Source: Streptomyces bungoensis
Lineage (GTDB): Bacteria; Actinomycetota; Actinomycetes; Streptomycetales; Streptomycetaceae
DNA length: 64,000 nt
Assembly: GCF_001514215.1 (NCBI RefSeq)
Contig: NZ_KQ948852.1
Location: forward strand, 377,254 to 441,253
Direction of reading: 5' to 3'
Position 1 is the first letter of the stretch; each line of letters opens with the position of its first letter. Below, one piece after another: positions 36,459 through 45,859 of this stretch. A program made the translations under genes and the position numbers. Below the pieces are notes generated by a model that worked only from the letters and a program-made list of their open reading frames with translations, ran no database searches and was not told where the DNA came from.

Positions 36459-38630
36459 ATGCCCCGTCTCGCACTCTCCGACGACTTCGTCGCGGACCTG
36501 ATCTCGTTGCAGAGACCGGTTCAGAAGGACGTCAACGACGCGATCCAGATGTTCCGGGGCCTGACCGTGCCTCAACTGCACGCCAGCAAGGGAATGCATC
36601 TGGAGAAGCTCGAAGGAGCGCGCGACCCCCGGATCCGCACGATCCGGATCACCCGGTTCTACCGGGGAGTTCTCCTCGCCCCGGACGACGGGAGCGGGCT
36701 GTACACGCTGCTGCGCGTCGCATCGCACGACGAGGCGATCAACTGGGCGTGCAAGCGCGCCTACTCGGTCAACGGGGCCACCGGCGGACTGGAGGTCCGC
36801 AATGTCGAGGCGCTTGAGCAGATGGAGACCTACTTCGAGACGAAGGCGGTCGAGACACCGGCACGTCTGTTCGCTCAGCACTCCGACACCGTGCTGCGCG
36901 ATCTGGGCGTCGACGATCAGGTGCTGCGGCTGGCGCGGGTGTGCGTCACGGCAGACGACCTCACGGTCATGGCGCCGCCCATGATGCCCGCCGACCAGTA
37001 CGAGGTGCTGGAGTACCTGGCGGCCGACTACTCGCCCGAGGACGTCTGGGAGCAGTTGATAGCTCCGCGGGGGCAGACGGTTCGCACGGCCGAGGACCGG
37101 CCGGCCGTCACGCTCAGCGAGGCGATCCTCAACACGCCCGACCGCATCGTGGAAGTCACCGGCCCCGGTGAGCTGGAGCGCATCCTCACCGAGGACTTCA
37201 CCCGCTGGCGCGTCTTCCTGCATCCCGCTCAGCGCCGGTACGCCTACCATCCCGGATTCAACGGACCGGCTCAGGTGACGGGCGGCCCGGGCACCGGCAA
37301 GACCGTCGTCGCGCTGCACCGGGTCCGGCATCTGCTGCGCTCCGGGCACGAGGGCGACCGGATCCTGCTCACCACCTTCACCAACGCCATGGCGGCCGCC
37401 CTGAGGGACAGCCTCGCACTGCTGCTCGGTGACGCCGACGCCCACCTGCTCGACCGGGTCGACGTCACGACGGTGGACTCGCTCGCCGCCCGGGTCATAC
37501 GGGAGGCGAGGGGCAGTTCACCGAAGCCGTTGTCGGCGGCCGCCGAGAAGAGCGCCTGGACCCGTGCCGCCGCCCGCGAGGACCTGCCCTGGTCGGAACG
37601 CTTCCTCTCCCAGGAGTTCCGCAGCGTCGTCCTGGCTCAAGGCCTGCGGACACCCGAGGAGTATCTGCGCTGCGTGCGCAGGGGGCGCGGTACGCAGGTC
37701 GGACGGGTGCAGCGGGCGCGGCTGTGGCGGGTGATGGAGCGGTTCACGGCGGACCTGACCGCGCGCGACTCGGCGACGTACACGATGCTCTGTGACCAGG
37801 CCGCCCGGATCCTGGCCGAGAAGGGGCCGCGCTACCGGCACGTCGTGGTGGACGAGGCACAGGACCTGCACCCGGCCCAGTGGCGGGTGCTGCGCGGCTG
37901 CGTCGCCGAACAGGCCGACGACCTGTTCCTCGTCGGTGATCCCCACCAGCGTATCTACGACTCGCAGGTCTCGCTTCGCTCGCTGGGCGTCCATGTGTGT
38001 GGGCGCACGTCCCGCCTACGTATCAACTACCGCAGTACCGAGGAGATCCTGCGCTGGTCGGCGTCACTCCTGGACGGTCAGCCGGTGGGCCGGCTCGGTG
38101 AGGACGACGACGATGAGGGCGGCCGTGACTCGCTGCACGGCTACCGTTCCGAGCTGCACGGCCGCGTTCCGGTGGCCCGGGGCCATGCCAGTCAGGACGA
38201 CGAACTGCGTGCGCTGGTGGAGCAGATCCGGGTCTGGGTGGACCAGGACGGCGTGAGGCCGTCCGAGGTGGCGGTGTGCGCCCGGTTCAACACGCTGGTC
38301 GACGCGGTCATCACGCGTCTGCGCCGGGAGGGCGTACCGGCGGTCGCGGTCAGGGACGACCCGGGCCCGGAGGTGTCCGGTGTGCGCGTGGCGACGATGC
38401 ACGCGATGAAGGGACTGGAGTTCCGCTGCGTGGCCGTCGTGGGCGTGACGTCGAGCGTGCTCCCCTTCGCTCCGCAGGTGACGCCCGCCGACGAGGACGC
38501 CGTTCAGCACCGCTCCGATCTGCTGGCCGAGCACTGCCTGCTCTTCGTCGCCTGCACACGGGCACGTGACGCATTGGCCATCTCCTGGAGCGGTCAGCGC
38601 AGCCGTCTGCTGGACCCGGTCGCCGACTGA
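36459..38630 (+). CDS. SF1A (UvrD/Rep-like) helicase with RelE-like N-terminal domain
   Basis: A 723-residue protein. Residues 1 to about 105 resemble a RelE/ParE-type toxin fold: LSDDFVADLISLQRPVQKDV, LHASKGMHLEKLEGARDPRI, TIRITRFYRGVLLAP, TLLRVASHDEAINWA. From about 265 it is an SF1A helicase: motif I TGGPGTGKTVVAL near 275, Ia LTTFTNAMA, motif II VVVDEAQDLHP near 464, III VGDPHQRIYDSQVSL, IV RINYRSTEEIL, V ATMHAMKGLEF and VI VACTRARDALA near 695. The DNA-binding 1B/2B inserts are short. Divergent from drmA and convergent with the giant helicase-nuclease. Probable role: DNA sensing or unwinding in defence. Confidence 0.85.
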   Translation: MPRLALSDDFVADLISLQRPVQKDVNDAIQMFRGLTVPQLHASKGMHLEKLEGARDPRIRTIRITRFYRGVLLAPDDGSGLYTLLRVASHDEAINWACKRAYSVNGATGGLEVRNVEALEQMETYFETKAVETPARLFAQHSDTVLRDLGVDDQVLRLARVCVTADDLTVMAPPMMPADQYEVLEYLAADYSPEDVWEQLIAPRGQTVRTAEDRPAVTLSEAILNTPDRIVEVTGPGELERILTEDFTRWRVFLHPAQRRYAYHPGFNGPAQVTGGPGTGKTVVALHRVRHLLRSGHEGDRILLTTFTNAMAAALRDSLALLLGDADAHLLDRVDVTTVDSLAARVIREARGSSPKPLSAAAEKSAWTRAAAREDLPWSERFLSQEFRSVVLAQGLRTPEEYLRCVRRGRGTQVGRVQRARLWRVMERFTADLTARDSATYTMLCDQAARILAEKGPRYRHVVVDEAQDLHPAQWRVLRGCVAEQADDLFLVGDPHQRIYDSQVSLRSLGVHVCGRTSRLRINYRSTEEILRWSASLLDGQPVGRLGEDDDDEGGRDSLHGYRSELHGRVPVARGHASQDDELRALVEQIRVWVDQDGVRPSEVAVCARFNTLVDAVITRLRREGVPAVAVRDDPGPEVSGVRVATMHAMKGLEFRCVAVVGVTSSVLPFAPQVTPADEDAVQHRSDLLAEHCLLFVACTRARDALAISWSGQRSRLLDPVAD

Positions 38631-38639
38631 GACACGCGT

Positions 38640-38674
38640 GGCCCTGTCACCCGTACCGCACGAGTGACAGGGCC
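38640..38674. terminator. Bidirectional hairpin terminator
   Basis: Perfect 11-bp stem: GGCCCTGTCAC at 38640-38650 and GTGACAGGGCC at 38664-38674, between the convergent RelE-helicase and helicase-nuclease genes. Confidence 0.85.
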
Positions 38675-38688
38675 GGCGGTCGGAGAGC

Positions 38689-41600
38689 TCAGGCTCTTAT
38701 CTCCCGGACGACGACGGTGCGCCTCTTGCCCTGGGACGCGTCGTACGAGATCTCACGTCCGGCAGGCTGCCACATCAGCGCATGGCCGAGGGGGGACGAC
38801 GGAGAGACAATGTCCGCCTCCTCCGTGGGCAGTTCGGCGACGGTGTACAGGGTGTCCTCGTCGATGTCACCGTCGAACTCCAGGACCAGCAGCGCGCCCG
38901 GGATCACCACATCCGGGACGGTTGCTTCCCGCCCTATGCCGACGGAGTCGAGGAACGTCCGCAGGAAGGTGAGACGCTTCGCGCGCCGGTCACGCTGGTC
39001 GGCCCGCGTCTTCCTGAGGAAGACGAGCTGCGCCGCATCGGCCCCGTCGGGAGTCTCGTCGGGAGCGTCAAGGGCCACCTGCAGCTGCTGCGCCTCGCGT
39101 ACCAGCCGCTGGAAGGCCGCGGCGGGGATCTGCCGGACCGGCAGTGAGCTCCGCGCGACCGGGCCCGGGCCGGCCGGCGCAACGCCGGGCTCTGCCGGCC
39201 GGGCGGGGCCCGCGGAGGGGCCGGTGTCTGCGCGGTCCTTCGACGACACCGCGGACGGCATCGCCGGAGCGGACATCGCCTCCGCGTCCGGACCGCGCAA
39301 CGACTCGCGCGGATCCACGGGCGCCGGTACGGCCTCCACGGCGGTGGCCACGGTCCCCGTTCCTGTACCGCCCGAGTTCTCGCTCGGTTCGCTCCCGTGC
39401 TCGGTCGCCGCGCTTTCGCCGTTCGGCTCCGTCCCGGCGCGCCCGGTGTCGGCTGCGGTGCCCGACTGCTCCGTCTCCTCCCGCACCGGCTCGATGCCCA
39501 GCCGTTCCAGCTCGGCCCACAGGGGCGCCAGCGCCTGCTCGCGATCGAGGTGGAACCGGCTGCCGCGGATCCGGACGAACGTCCAGTCGACACGTTCCAG
39601 GTCTCGCTGCCTGGCCGCCGCCGTGGAGGCGTCCTCGCCGTCGGCGAAGGCGTCGCCGTCGCAGGCGACCGCGAGCCGGCGCGTCCCGCCCTCCACCACC
39701 AGATCGAGGGTGTGGCGTCCCACCTTGTATCCCGGGCGAACCCGATAACCAAGAGCCGTCAGTTCCAGGTACACCTTCTGCTGGAACAGACTGTCGAACG
39801 CTTCGTGCCTGACGTCGGGCAGGACCTCGCCCTCGATCGCGGCGGTGTCCTCCTCCGCGGGCCGGGTGAGGTGGTCGAGCCACCGTCGGCGCAGGTCGTT
39901 CTCGTGGAAGTGTTCGGCCCGCGCGCTGTGGAACACCCACACCTGGTCCTGCGCGCGCGAGGCCGCCACGTTGATCCGCTGCTCGTAGGTCTTGCCGTTG
40001 AAGCCGCCCGGCACGAACCCGGCACCCGTGGCCGGTGAGTTGACGCAGGAGACGAACATGACGTGCCGCTCGTCTCCCTGGAAGTCCTCGGCGTCGCCGA
40101 CCCGGATGCGCCGCTCTTCTCGCTGCTCGTAGTCGAGGCGGTCGGCCAGCAGGTTCTCCAGTTCGGTCAGGTGACCCTTGCTGGCGCGGAGGCTGATGAC
40201 CCCCATGGTCTTCCCGTCGTAGGCCGGGTCGGCGCAGCACCGCACGACGGCGTCGACGAGTGCCTCGGCCTCGGCGGGGTTGCACAGACGGGAGTTGACG
40301 CCGAGGGCTTCACCGTGTTCGACGTGCACGGTGCGGACCGGGGGCAGCCGGTCGGCCCCGTACTGCCGCAGGGGCAGCAGATCGCGGTTGTAGCAGAGGT
40401 CGTTGGAGAAGGAGATGATCTCCGGCATGCACCGGAAGTGCTCCTTGAGCATGAGCGTGCCGCGGCCCGCCGAGAGCGCTTCGGTGAGGTCGAAGAAGCT
40501 GGAGTCGGGGCCGAACAGGCTGCGGACGTCCGGTTCCAGCGCGGTGAGCAGGCGGTCCCTGAGGTGGAAGTACTCGTCCTGCTTGAGGCCGACGTTGGAC
40601 GGGCTGACCTGCTTGCTGTCGCCGACGACGACCATCCGGTCGGCGAGCCAGCTCAGCAGCATGGCCTCCAGGCCGGACTGGCTGGCCTCGTCGACGATGA
40701 CGACGTCGAACATGCCCGGCCGGTCCATGGGCACCGTCTCGGCGACCTGGTGCAACGGCATGATCCAGGCCGGCACCGCCGTCTGTGCCTTGCGCAGGGC
40801 GGCCTGGGCGTCGCGCCGGTAGCGGTGCTGGTACTTGCCCTTGATACGCCGGGCGGCCTGCTGGTAGGCGCTCAGTGCCCGGGACTGGTCGCCGGTGAGC
40901 AGGCCGAGGCAGCGGTGCCAGGCGCGGGCGGCGGCGAGCCGGGCGAGCATGATGCGGGCCTCGTCGTCCGCCTCCGTCAGCCGCCTGCGCAGGGCGCGTT
41001 CGGCCTCGGGGTCGGTCAGCCGCTCCATGCGCTCACGCCACGCGGACCAGGCCCAGGCCTCGGCGAGCTCGGGCAGCCGGGTGTCCCAGGCGGTGTCCTC
41101 GTGCGTGGCCGTGATGCGCTCGGCCAGAGCCGGGAACGCCTCGCGGACACAGGTGAGAGCCGTGTCGTGTTCGGCCCGCAGCCGTGCCGCTTCCCGCACC
41201 TCGGCCATCTCTTCGCTGAACGAGCGGTAACCGTCGGGGTCCCGGTCGCGTACGGCGTCGAGGGCGCGCACGACCGCGAGTGCGGCACCGGGCCGGTCGC
41301 TCCAGGCGCGCAGCAGTTCCTCGGTGTCCGCGATGACCTTGCGGCACTCTTCGGCCGCGCGCAGCGTCGTCGCCGCACGCAGCAGGATGCGCACGGCGTG
41401 CTCGACGGAAGCGTTGTGCCAGGTGGCGACGGCGAGTGCCGGTGCGGTGGCCGCGGCGGTCAGGACGTCGGTACGTGCGGCGGCGACGGCGAGCAGCGCG
41501 TCGAGCACCTCCGCCTCCTGACGCAGCCGTGCGAGGCGCGGCCCGTGTCCGTGCCAGGCGGCGGCCGGAGTGCCCCACTCGGACTCCACCTGCGCCAGAC

Positions 41601-44592
41601 GCAGTTCGAGCTGGACACGGGCGAGGACGACAGCCGCCGTCGGGACGTCCTCCGGAGTACGTCCGTCGACCCGTACGGCGTCCACGAACGCGCCGACCGT
41701 CTTCGCCAGCTTGGAGCGCATGCCGAGGGGCCCGCGCAGTTTCTGGCCCTGACCGAGCCCGTCGTGCAGAGCGGTGGCCTGGGCGAGCGCCGTGGCCGGG
41801 TCGTACTGGTCCAGGCCGCTGACCATGGCCGTGCCCAGCGTGGCGAGCGAGGCGTCGACGGCGGCGAGGGCATCGGAGACGGCGGCCCGCCGGCTGCGGG
41901 CCTGCCAGTCCTGGCCCTCGGTCACCTCTTTCAGCAGCACCGCGGCCCAGTCGCCGGCCGGAGCGGCGAGGGACGCGGCACGGGCACGGGCGGCGGAGAA
42001 GGCGTCGAGGGCCGAGGACAGTCGCTGCTGTTCGGCCTCACTCAGGCTCCGCACGACCGCGTCGTACTCCGCGCACAGGGGATCCTGGCGCGCGGTGGCA
42101 TGCGCGTCCTCGGCCGACCGCACGACCCGCACGGCCTCCTCGAAGTCACCAGGACTCGGCAGTTCGGAGGGTCCGGGCACCTCGGCGGCCAAAGCCTGAT
42201 GGTGCGGGGTATAGGCGCGGGTGGCGTGCAGCAGACGCAGGGTCTCGTCGGCGGTCAGGGCGGGCTGCTCCTGCGGAACCGGGCCGAGCCAGTCGTATCG
42301 TCCCGTCTCCGCGGTGAGGCGCTCGGCGATCTCCTGGAGGCTGCCGCTGTAGTCGCCGATCTCCGCCTCGAAGCGGTGGGTTTCCTGCTCGCGCAGCACC
42401 GCGAGGTCGCGCAGCATGGCCTGCTGAGCGGCCCGGGCCCTGGCGAGTCGTGACTGGAGTGCCTTGACCGCCTTCCAGGAGGCCTTCTCGTCGTAGCCGG
42501 CGTACTCACTGAGGATCTTGTGCACGGACGCCTCCAGCTCGCGCTGGGCGGCGGCGCCGTCCTCGGTACGACTCACGCACAGGTCTCGGATGGACTCCGG
42601 AAGCTTGTCCCGCAGCACGCGCAGGGCACGCGGGGTGTGGCTGGTGATGAGGACCCGCTTGCCCTGGGCGAGCAGGTCCGTGACCAGGTTGGCGATGGTG
42701 TGCGTCTTGCCGGTGCCGGGCGGACCCTGGACGACGACGAGCCGGTTGGCGCGCAGACGCTCGGCGATCGTGCGCTGCTCCTCGTTGGCGGGCAGGGCGA
42801 AGTACATCTCGTCGCTGTCGGTCGCGGTCCCGCCCTCCGCCGCCGCGAGGTCGGCCGCGGTCAGCGCGCCGTCGCGGCCCGCGATGTAGCTGAGCAGCTC
42901 GGTGGGCAGGGTGCCCGCGTCGATCTGCCGGGCGATGGCCTTGAGCGCGTCCATGGTCGAGCGGCGGCTACGTTCCCGCAGGACGAGTGCGGGGGTGAGT
43001 CCCACCTGCGGCACGTCGAGGCTGCGCGGCTTGGCCCGCTCCACCGTCGGTGCGTAGCTGCCTGCGCTGTGCGCGGCGTTTACCCAGCTGCGCAGGGCGG
43101 TGTTCACGGCGTCGAGGTGTTCGGGGTCCGTCACGTCGGAGGCGCCTTCCAGCACCTCGACGATCCTCTCCCGCACGGGACCCGGCACGTGATGGGCCCC
43201 TTCGAGCATGCCCTCTTCGAGTTCCAGTCCGGCACCGGTCGGATCGGGGGCAGCGGTGAGCGTGCCGGTGGACGGATCGAGCCGGAGAGCGGCCCGGTGG
43301 GTGACGAGGTGCCGTTCCACCCGCTGTCCCGCGGCCGTCTGCCAGGTCAGCCGTCCGAGACCGAGCACGAGTTCGTAGGCCTCACCGAGGTTGGCGGCGT
43401 CCTCGTGCATCTTGTGCAGCCGGTCGTACAGCCTGACGACGGGGTCGATCGCGCGGCGCCGCTCCGCCCACGCGAGCCACTCCTGTTCCCAGGCGGCGTA
43501 CAGCTTCTCGATCTTCTCCCGCTGGGGGTGCTCGTCCAGCTCGTGGTAGGTCTTGTCGAGCGGGATGCCCTGAGACCAGTCGGGGAACTCAGGCTCGATA
43601 CGCCGGCGCAGGAGTGGGGCGCGGGTCTGCTTGAAGTCGCGGATGCGGTTCTCGTCCACCCAGGGGGCGAGCAGAGTCTTGGGGTGCGGTGCGTCCTCGC
43701 GCTCGGGGCGGGTGACGGTCAACCAGGCCGGCTCGTCGGTGCCGAGCATGCCGTCGATCATCACCGCGACACCGTCGTCGTCGGGCAGTTCGTCGAACCA
43801 CACGATGCCGGCCGCCCCGTCCAGCGTACGCACAGGGCGCGTCTTCGACTCCTCCGCCTCGGCGAGGAAGCGGAAGATCTGCCGCACGCGTGCGGCGTCG
43901 AGTTCGTCGCCGGGGAGTTGGGGCGCGGGTGGCGGCGTGACCTGGCGCCCCGGGCCGGCCGGCTGCGCGGGGACGGCGTCGAGCGTGGCACGGGCGCTGG
44001 GCTGCTGCACGAATCCGCCGGCGCGGATGCCGAGGTCGCCGCCGGGCTCGGCCTGCGTGCCGCTGTCACGGGACAAGAACGCGGCGCCGGTGCCGAGCGT
44101 GGCCGGCACGGCGGTCGCGGCCGTGGTGAAGGTGACACTCTCCCGATCGTGTGCACCCCGGAAACGGACCTCGATGTCCAGGTCGTCGGCGGTTCCGGCC
44201 GGGATGCTGTAGGCCCACGTGGCGGAGAGCCTGCGTCCCGTGCGCAGGGTGCCCTCCAGCTCGTCGTCGAGCAGATCACCGCTGCGATCCTGAACCTGAC
44301 GAGCCGTTTTGCCATAGGGGCCGCCGCGCACGAGCAGGGTGATCCCGTCCACGTCGACGGGCCGCCCGGTGCCGTTGCTCAGGTGCAGGGTGCAGCGCAC
44401 CAAGTCGTCACCCGGCCGGTACCCGTGACTGTCGTCGGCGCCGGCCGATACGTACGGCACCACGTCGTCCACCCGTACGTACAGCCCGTCGTCGTACTGG
44501 TAGACGGAACCGACCGGCCGCGCGCCGTCACCCGGCACGCTCTCATCCTGACTCACACGCCCCACCCCACTGTGTGCTGAGGGCCAGCTCAT
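38689..44592 (-). CDS. Giant UPF1-like SF1 helicase-nuclease with GreA/GreB-like C-terminal domain
   Basis: About 1967 residues. An N-terminal beta-sandwich (DDGLYVRVDDVVPYVS to about 150) is followed by a COG1112-type SF1B helicase: motif I VVQGPPGTGKTHTIANLV near 625, motif II VVIVDEASQSGLEAML near 1294, MVVVGDSKQVSPSNVGL, and the C-terminal INVAASRAQDQVWVFHS. A long coiled region (about 700-1250) separates motifs Ia and II. Then a Vsr/MTES_1575-like nuclease domain (LELTALGYRVRPGYKVGRHTLDLVV, LAVACDGDAFAD, DLERVDWTFVRIRG; about 1600-1720), a Pro/Ala/Ser linker, and about 70 terminal residues resembling the Gre-factor C-terminal domain (VSPSSPLGHALMWQPAGREI). Start ATG 44592 is likely; GTG 44556 is an alternative. 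Confidence 0.83.
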   Translation of the reverse strand: MSWPSAHSGVGRVSQDESVPGDGARPVGSVYQYDDGLYVRVDDVVPYVSAGADDSHGYRPGDDLVRCTLHLSNGTGRPVDVDGITLLVRGGPYGKTARQVQDRSGDLLDDELEGTLRTGRRLSATWAYSIPAGTADDLDIEVRFRGAHDRESVTFTTAATAVPATLGTGAAFLSRDSGTQAEPGGDLGIRAGGFVQQPSARATLDAVPAQPAGPGRQVTPPPAPQLPGDELDAARVRQIFRFLAEAEESKTRPVRTLDGAAGIVWFDELPDDDGVAVMIDGMLGTDEPAWLTVTRPEREDAPHPKTLLAPWVDENRIRDFKQTRAPLLRRRIEPEFPDWSQGIPLDKTYHELDEHPQREKIEKLYAAWEQEWLAWAERRRAIDPVVRLYDRLHKMHEDAANLGEAYELVLGLGRLTWQTAAGQRVERHLVTHRAALRLDPSTGTLTAAPDPTGAGLELEEGMLEGAHHVPGPVRERIVEVLEGASDVTDPEHLDAVNTALRSWVNAAHSAGSYAPTVERAKPRSLDVPQVGLTPALVLRERSRRSTMDALKAIARQIDAGTLPTELLSYIAGRDGALTAADLAAAEGGTATDSDEMYFALPANEEQRTIAERLRANRLVVVQGPPGTGKTHTIANLVTDLLAQGKRVLITSHTPRALRVLRDKLPESIRDLCVSRTEDGAAAQRELEASVHKILSEYAGYDEKASWKAVKALQSRLARARAAQQAMLRDLAVLREQETHRFEAEIGDYSGSLQEIAERLTAETGRYDWLGPVPQEQPALTADETLRLLHATRAYTPHHQALAAEVPGPSELPSPGDFEEAVRVVRSAEDAHATARQDPLCAEYDAVVRSLSEAEQQRLSSALDAFSAARARAASLAAPAGDWAAVLLKEVTEGQDWQARSRRAAVSDALAAVDASLATLGTAMVSGLDQYDPATALAQATALHDGLGQGQKLRGPLGMRSKLAKTVGAFVDAVRVDGRTPEDVPTAAVVLARVQLELRLAQVESEWGTPAAAWHGHGPRLARLRQEAEVLDALLAVAAARTDVLTAAATAPALAVATWHNASVEHAVRILLRAATTLRAAEECRKVIADTEELLRAWSDRPGAALAVVRALDAVRDRDPDGYRSFSEEMAEVREAARLRAEHDTALTCVREAFPALAERITATHEDTAWDTRLPELAEAWAWSAWRERMERLTDPEAERALRRRLTEADDEARIMLARLAAARAWHRCLGLLTGDQSRALSAYQQAARRIKGKYQHRYRRDAQAALRKAQTAVPAWIMPLHQVAETVPMDRPGMFDVVIVDEASQSGLEAMLLSWLADRMVVVGDSKQVSPSNVGLKQDEYFHLRDRLLTALEPDVRSLFGPDSSFFDLTEALSAGRGTLMLKEHFRCMPEIISFSNDLCYNRDLLPLRQYGADRLPPVRTVHVEHGEALGVNSRLCNPAEAEALVDAVVRCCADPAYDGKTMGVISLRASKGHLTELENLLADRLDYEQREERRIRVGDAEDFQGDERHVMFVSCVNSPATGAGFVPGGFNGKTYEQRINVAASRAQDQVWVFHSARAEHFHENDLRRRWLDHLTRPAEEDTAAIEGEVLPDVRHEAFDSLFQQKVYLELTALGYRVRPGYKVGRHTLDLVVEGGTRRLAVACDGDAFADGEDASTAAARQRDLERVDWTFVRIRGSRFHLDREQALAPLWAELERLGIEPVREETEQSGTAADTGRAGTEPNGESAATEHGSEPSENSGGTGTGTVATAVEAVPAPVDPRESLRGPDAEAMSAPAMPSAVSSKDRADTGPSAGPARPAEPGVAPAGPGPVARSSLPVRQIPAAAFQRLVREAQQLQVALDAPDETPDGADAAQLVFLRKTRADQRDRRAKRLTFLRTFLDSVGIGREATVPDVVIPGALLVLEFDGDIDEDTLYTVAELPTEEADIVSPSSPLGHALMWQPAGREISYDASQGKRRTVVVREIRA

Positions 44593-44664
44593 GACCCGTT
44601 CGGTGACATCTCGCCCAGCCGCCTCAAGCCGCCCACAAGGCGCCCCCCGGCGCGCGAACTTGAG

Positions 44665-44675
44665 TGTGAACTGAG
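44665..44675 (-). promoter_or_regulatory. Island motif CTNAGTTCACA, copy 2
   Basis: CTCAGTTCACA on the minus strand, about 75 bases upstream of the giant helicase-nuclease ATG. It is flanked by GTGTG and CACAC, making a wider inverted repeat. No perfect -35/-10 pair was found, but the site lies in a plausible promoter position for that gene. Confidence 0.55.
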
Positions 44676-44823
44676 CACACGCGGCGAGCGTATCAGCAAC
44701 CCCTGACGGCAAACGCCGCTCTGAGAACCGCCGGGCCGCAAGCTTCAACGGTGAGCTATCAAGCAACGACTTCAGCGCGTTCCGGGCGCCACGATAGACG
44801 TCGACATCGATGAGTGAAAGTCA

Positions 44824-44853
44824 TTGACTCAGTTCACAGTTGCACGGCAGGAT
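44824..44853 (+). promoter_or_regulatory. Candidate promoter of the DGQHR/GmrSD-like operon with island motif copy 3
   Basis: TTGACT (44824-44829), 18-base spacer, CAGGAT (44848-44853). The motif CTCAGTTCACA occupies 44828-44838, overlapping the end of the -35 and the spacer. The first start codon is about 60 bases downstream. Confidence 0.55.
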
Positions 44854-44913
44854 CTCAAGGGCGTCACCCGTGCGTTGTGCGTGACGTCGTTCCCGGAGAA
44901 GGGCAATCGCGCC

Positions 44914-45753
44914 ATGGACATGCAAGTGGTCGACGTCTCGCCCCAGTTGGCGGCACAGTGGCTGACGCGCAACACCAACAACCGACCGCTCAGCAAGGGC
45001 ACGGTGCAGCAACTGGCCGCCCAGATCCAGCGTGGTGAGTGGCAGCTGACTCATCAGGGCATCGCCTTCGACGAGGACGGCGTCCTGATCGACGGACAGC
45101 ACCGCTTGGCGGCCATCGTCAAGGCGGGAGCCACCGTGCAGCTGACCGTCACGCGCGGTGTGCCGCGCACGGCGTTCACCGTGATGGACACAGGCCGCAA
45201 GCGCACCGGCCGCGACGCACTCGCCCTTGCGGGTGAGGCCAACGCGACCCATCTGGCGGCCGCCCTGCGAGGACTGCACCTCTACCGGACCGCGCCGAAC
45301 TCCTCCTGGAGCGGCGGATCGTCGGTCACGAGCAACGACCAGCTCCTGGATGTGCTCGGCAAGCACCCCGGTGTCCGCGACGCCCTGCAGCACGGCATCG
45401 CCTTGAACCGCGGATGCCGCATCACCGTCACGGCCGCGACGATCGGCTGGTACGTCACCACCGAGGCCCGGCCCGACATCGACCAGTCCGCCTGGGAGGA
45501 GGGAGTCGTCACCGGCGCGCGCCTGGAGCCGGGCGACCCGCGGCTCACGCTGCGCAACACCATGCTCAACCTGGCATTGGGCAACGCACACCGGCGTCGC
45601 GACGACTCACGTGAGCACCTGCTCTACTACCTCAAGGCGTGGAACGCGTGGGTCGAGGGCCGCAGCATCAAGCTGCTGCGCCGCTCCCCCAACGAGACCA
45701 TGCCCCGCATCTCCAGTCGCTCGGCTCTGACATCGGCGGACAACGGCGCCTGA
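44914..45753 (+). CDS. DGQHR-motif (ParB/Srx-fold) protein
   Basis: A 279-residue protein with the ParB-like core VDVSPQLAAQWLTRNTNNRPL, TVQQLAAQIQRGEW and DGVLIDGQHRLAAIVKAG, near residues 30-75. DGQHR/DGNHR folds can be nucleases, kinases or NTP-binding modules, and are common in phages and defence islands (DndB and others). The C-terminal half is helical with a basic tail. GGAGAAGGG lies before the ATG at 44914; a TTG-initiated frame from 44824 would overlap the promoter motif. First gene of a plus-strand series leading to the GmrSD-like gene. Function uncertain. Confidence 0.75.
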   Translation: MDMQVVDVSPQLAAQWLTRNTNNRPLSKGTVQQLAAQIQRGEWQLTHQGIAFDEDGVLIDGQHRLAAIVKAGATVQLTVTRGVPRTAFTVMDTGRKRTGRDALALAGEANATHLAAALRGLHLYRTAPNSSWSGGSSVTSNDQLLDVLGKHPGVRDALQHGIALNRGCRITVTAATIGWYVTTEARPDIDQSAWEEGVVTGARLEPGDPRLTLRNTMLNLALGNAHRRRDDSREHLLYYLKAWNAWVEGRSIKLLRRSPNETMPRISSRSALTSADNGA

Positions 45754-45859
45754 CAAGGCATAGATTCAGCGTACAGCCGCCCCTGGCGCGAGAAACACCG
45801 GGACATGGATGGGCCGGGCCTGTGGCACTCGGCAGGGGGACACATGGGAAAGGAGGCGC

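Larger units (their letters stand above)
44593..44913. other. Divergent promoter region with two copies of the island motif
   Basis: About 320 bases between the giant helicase-nuclease start and the DGQHR gene start. It holds motif copies 2 and 3 on opposite strands and one candidate plus-strand promoter. Open frames extend into it from both sides, but the ribosome sites and homology place both starts as given. Confidence 0.5.

Noticed and set aside
44824..44913. TTG-initiated extension of the DGQHR protein
   Set aside because: It would place the start in the -35 of the promoter; the ATG at 44914 has a GGAGAAGGG site.
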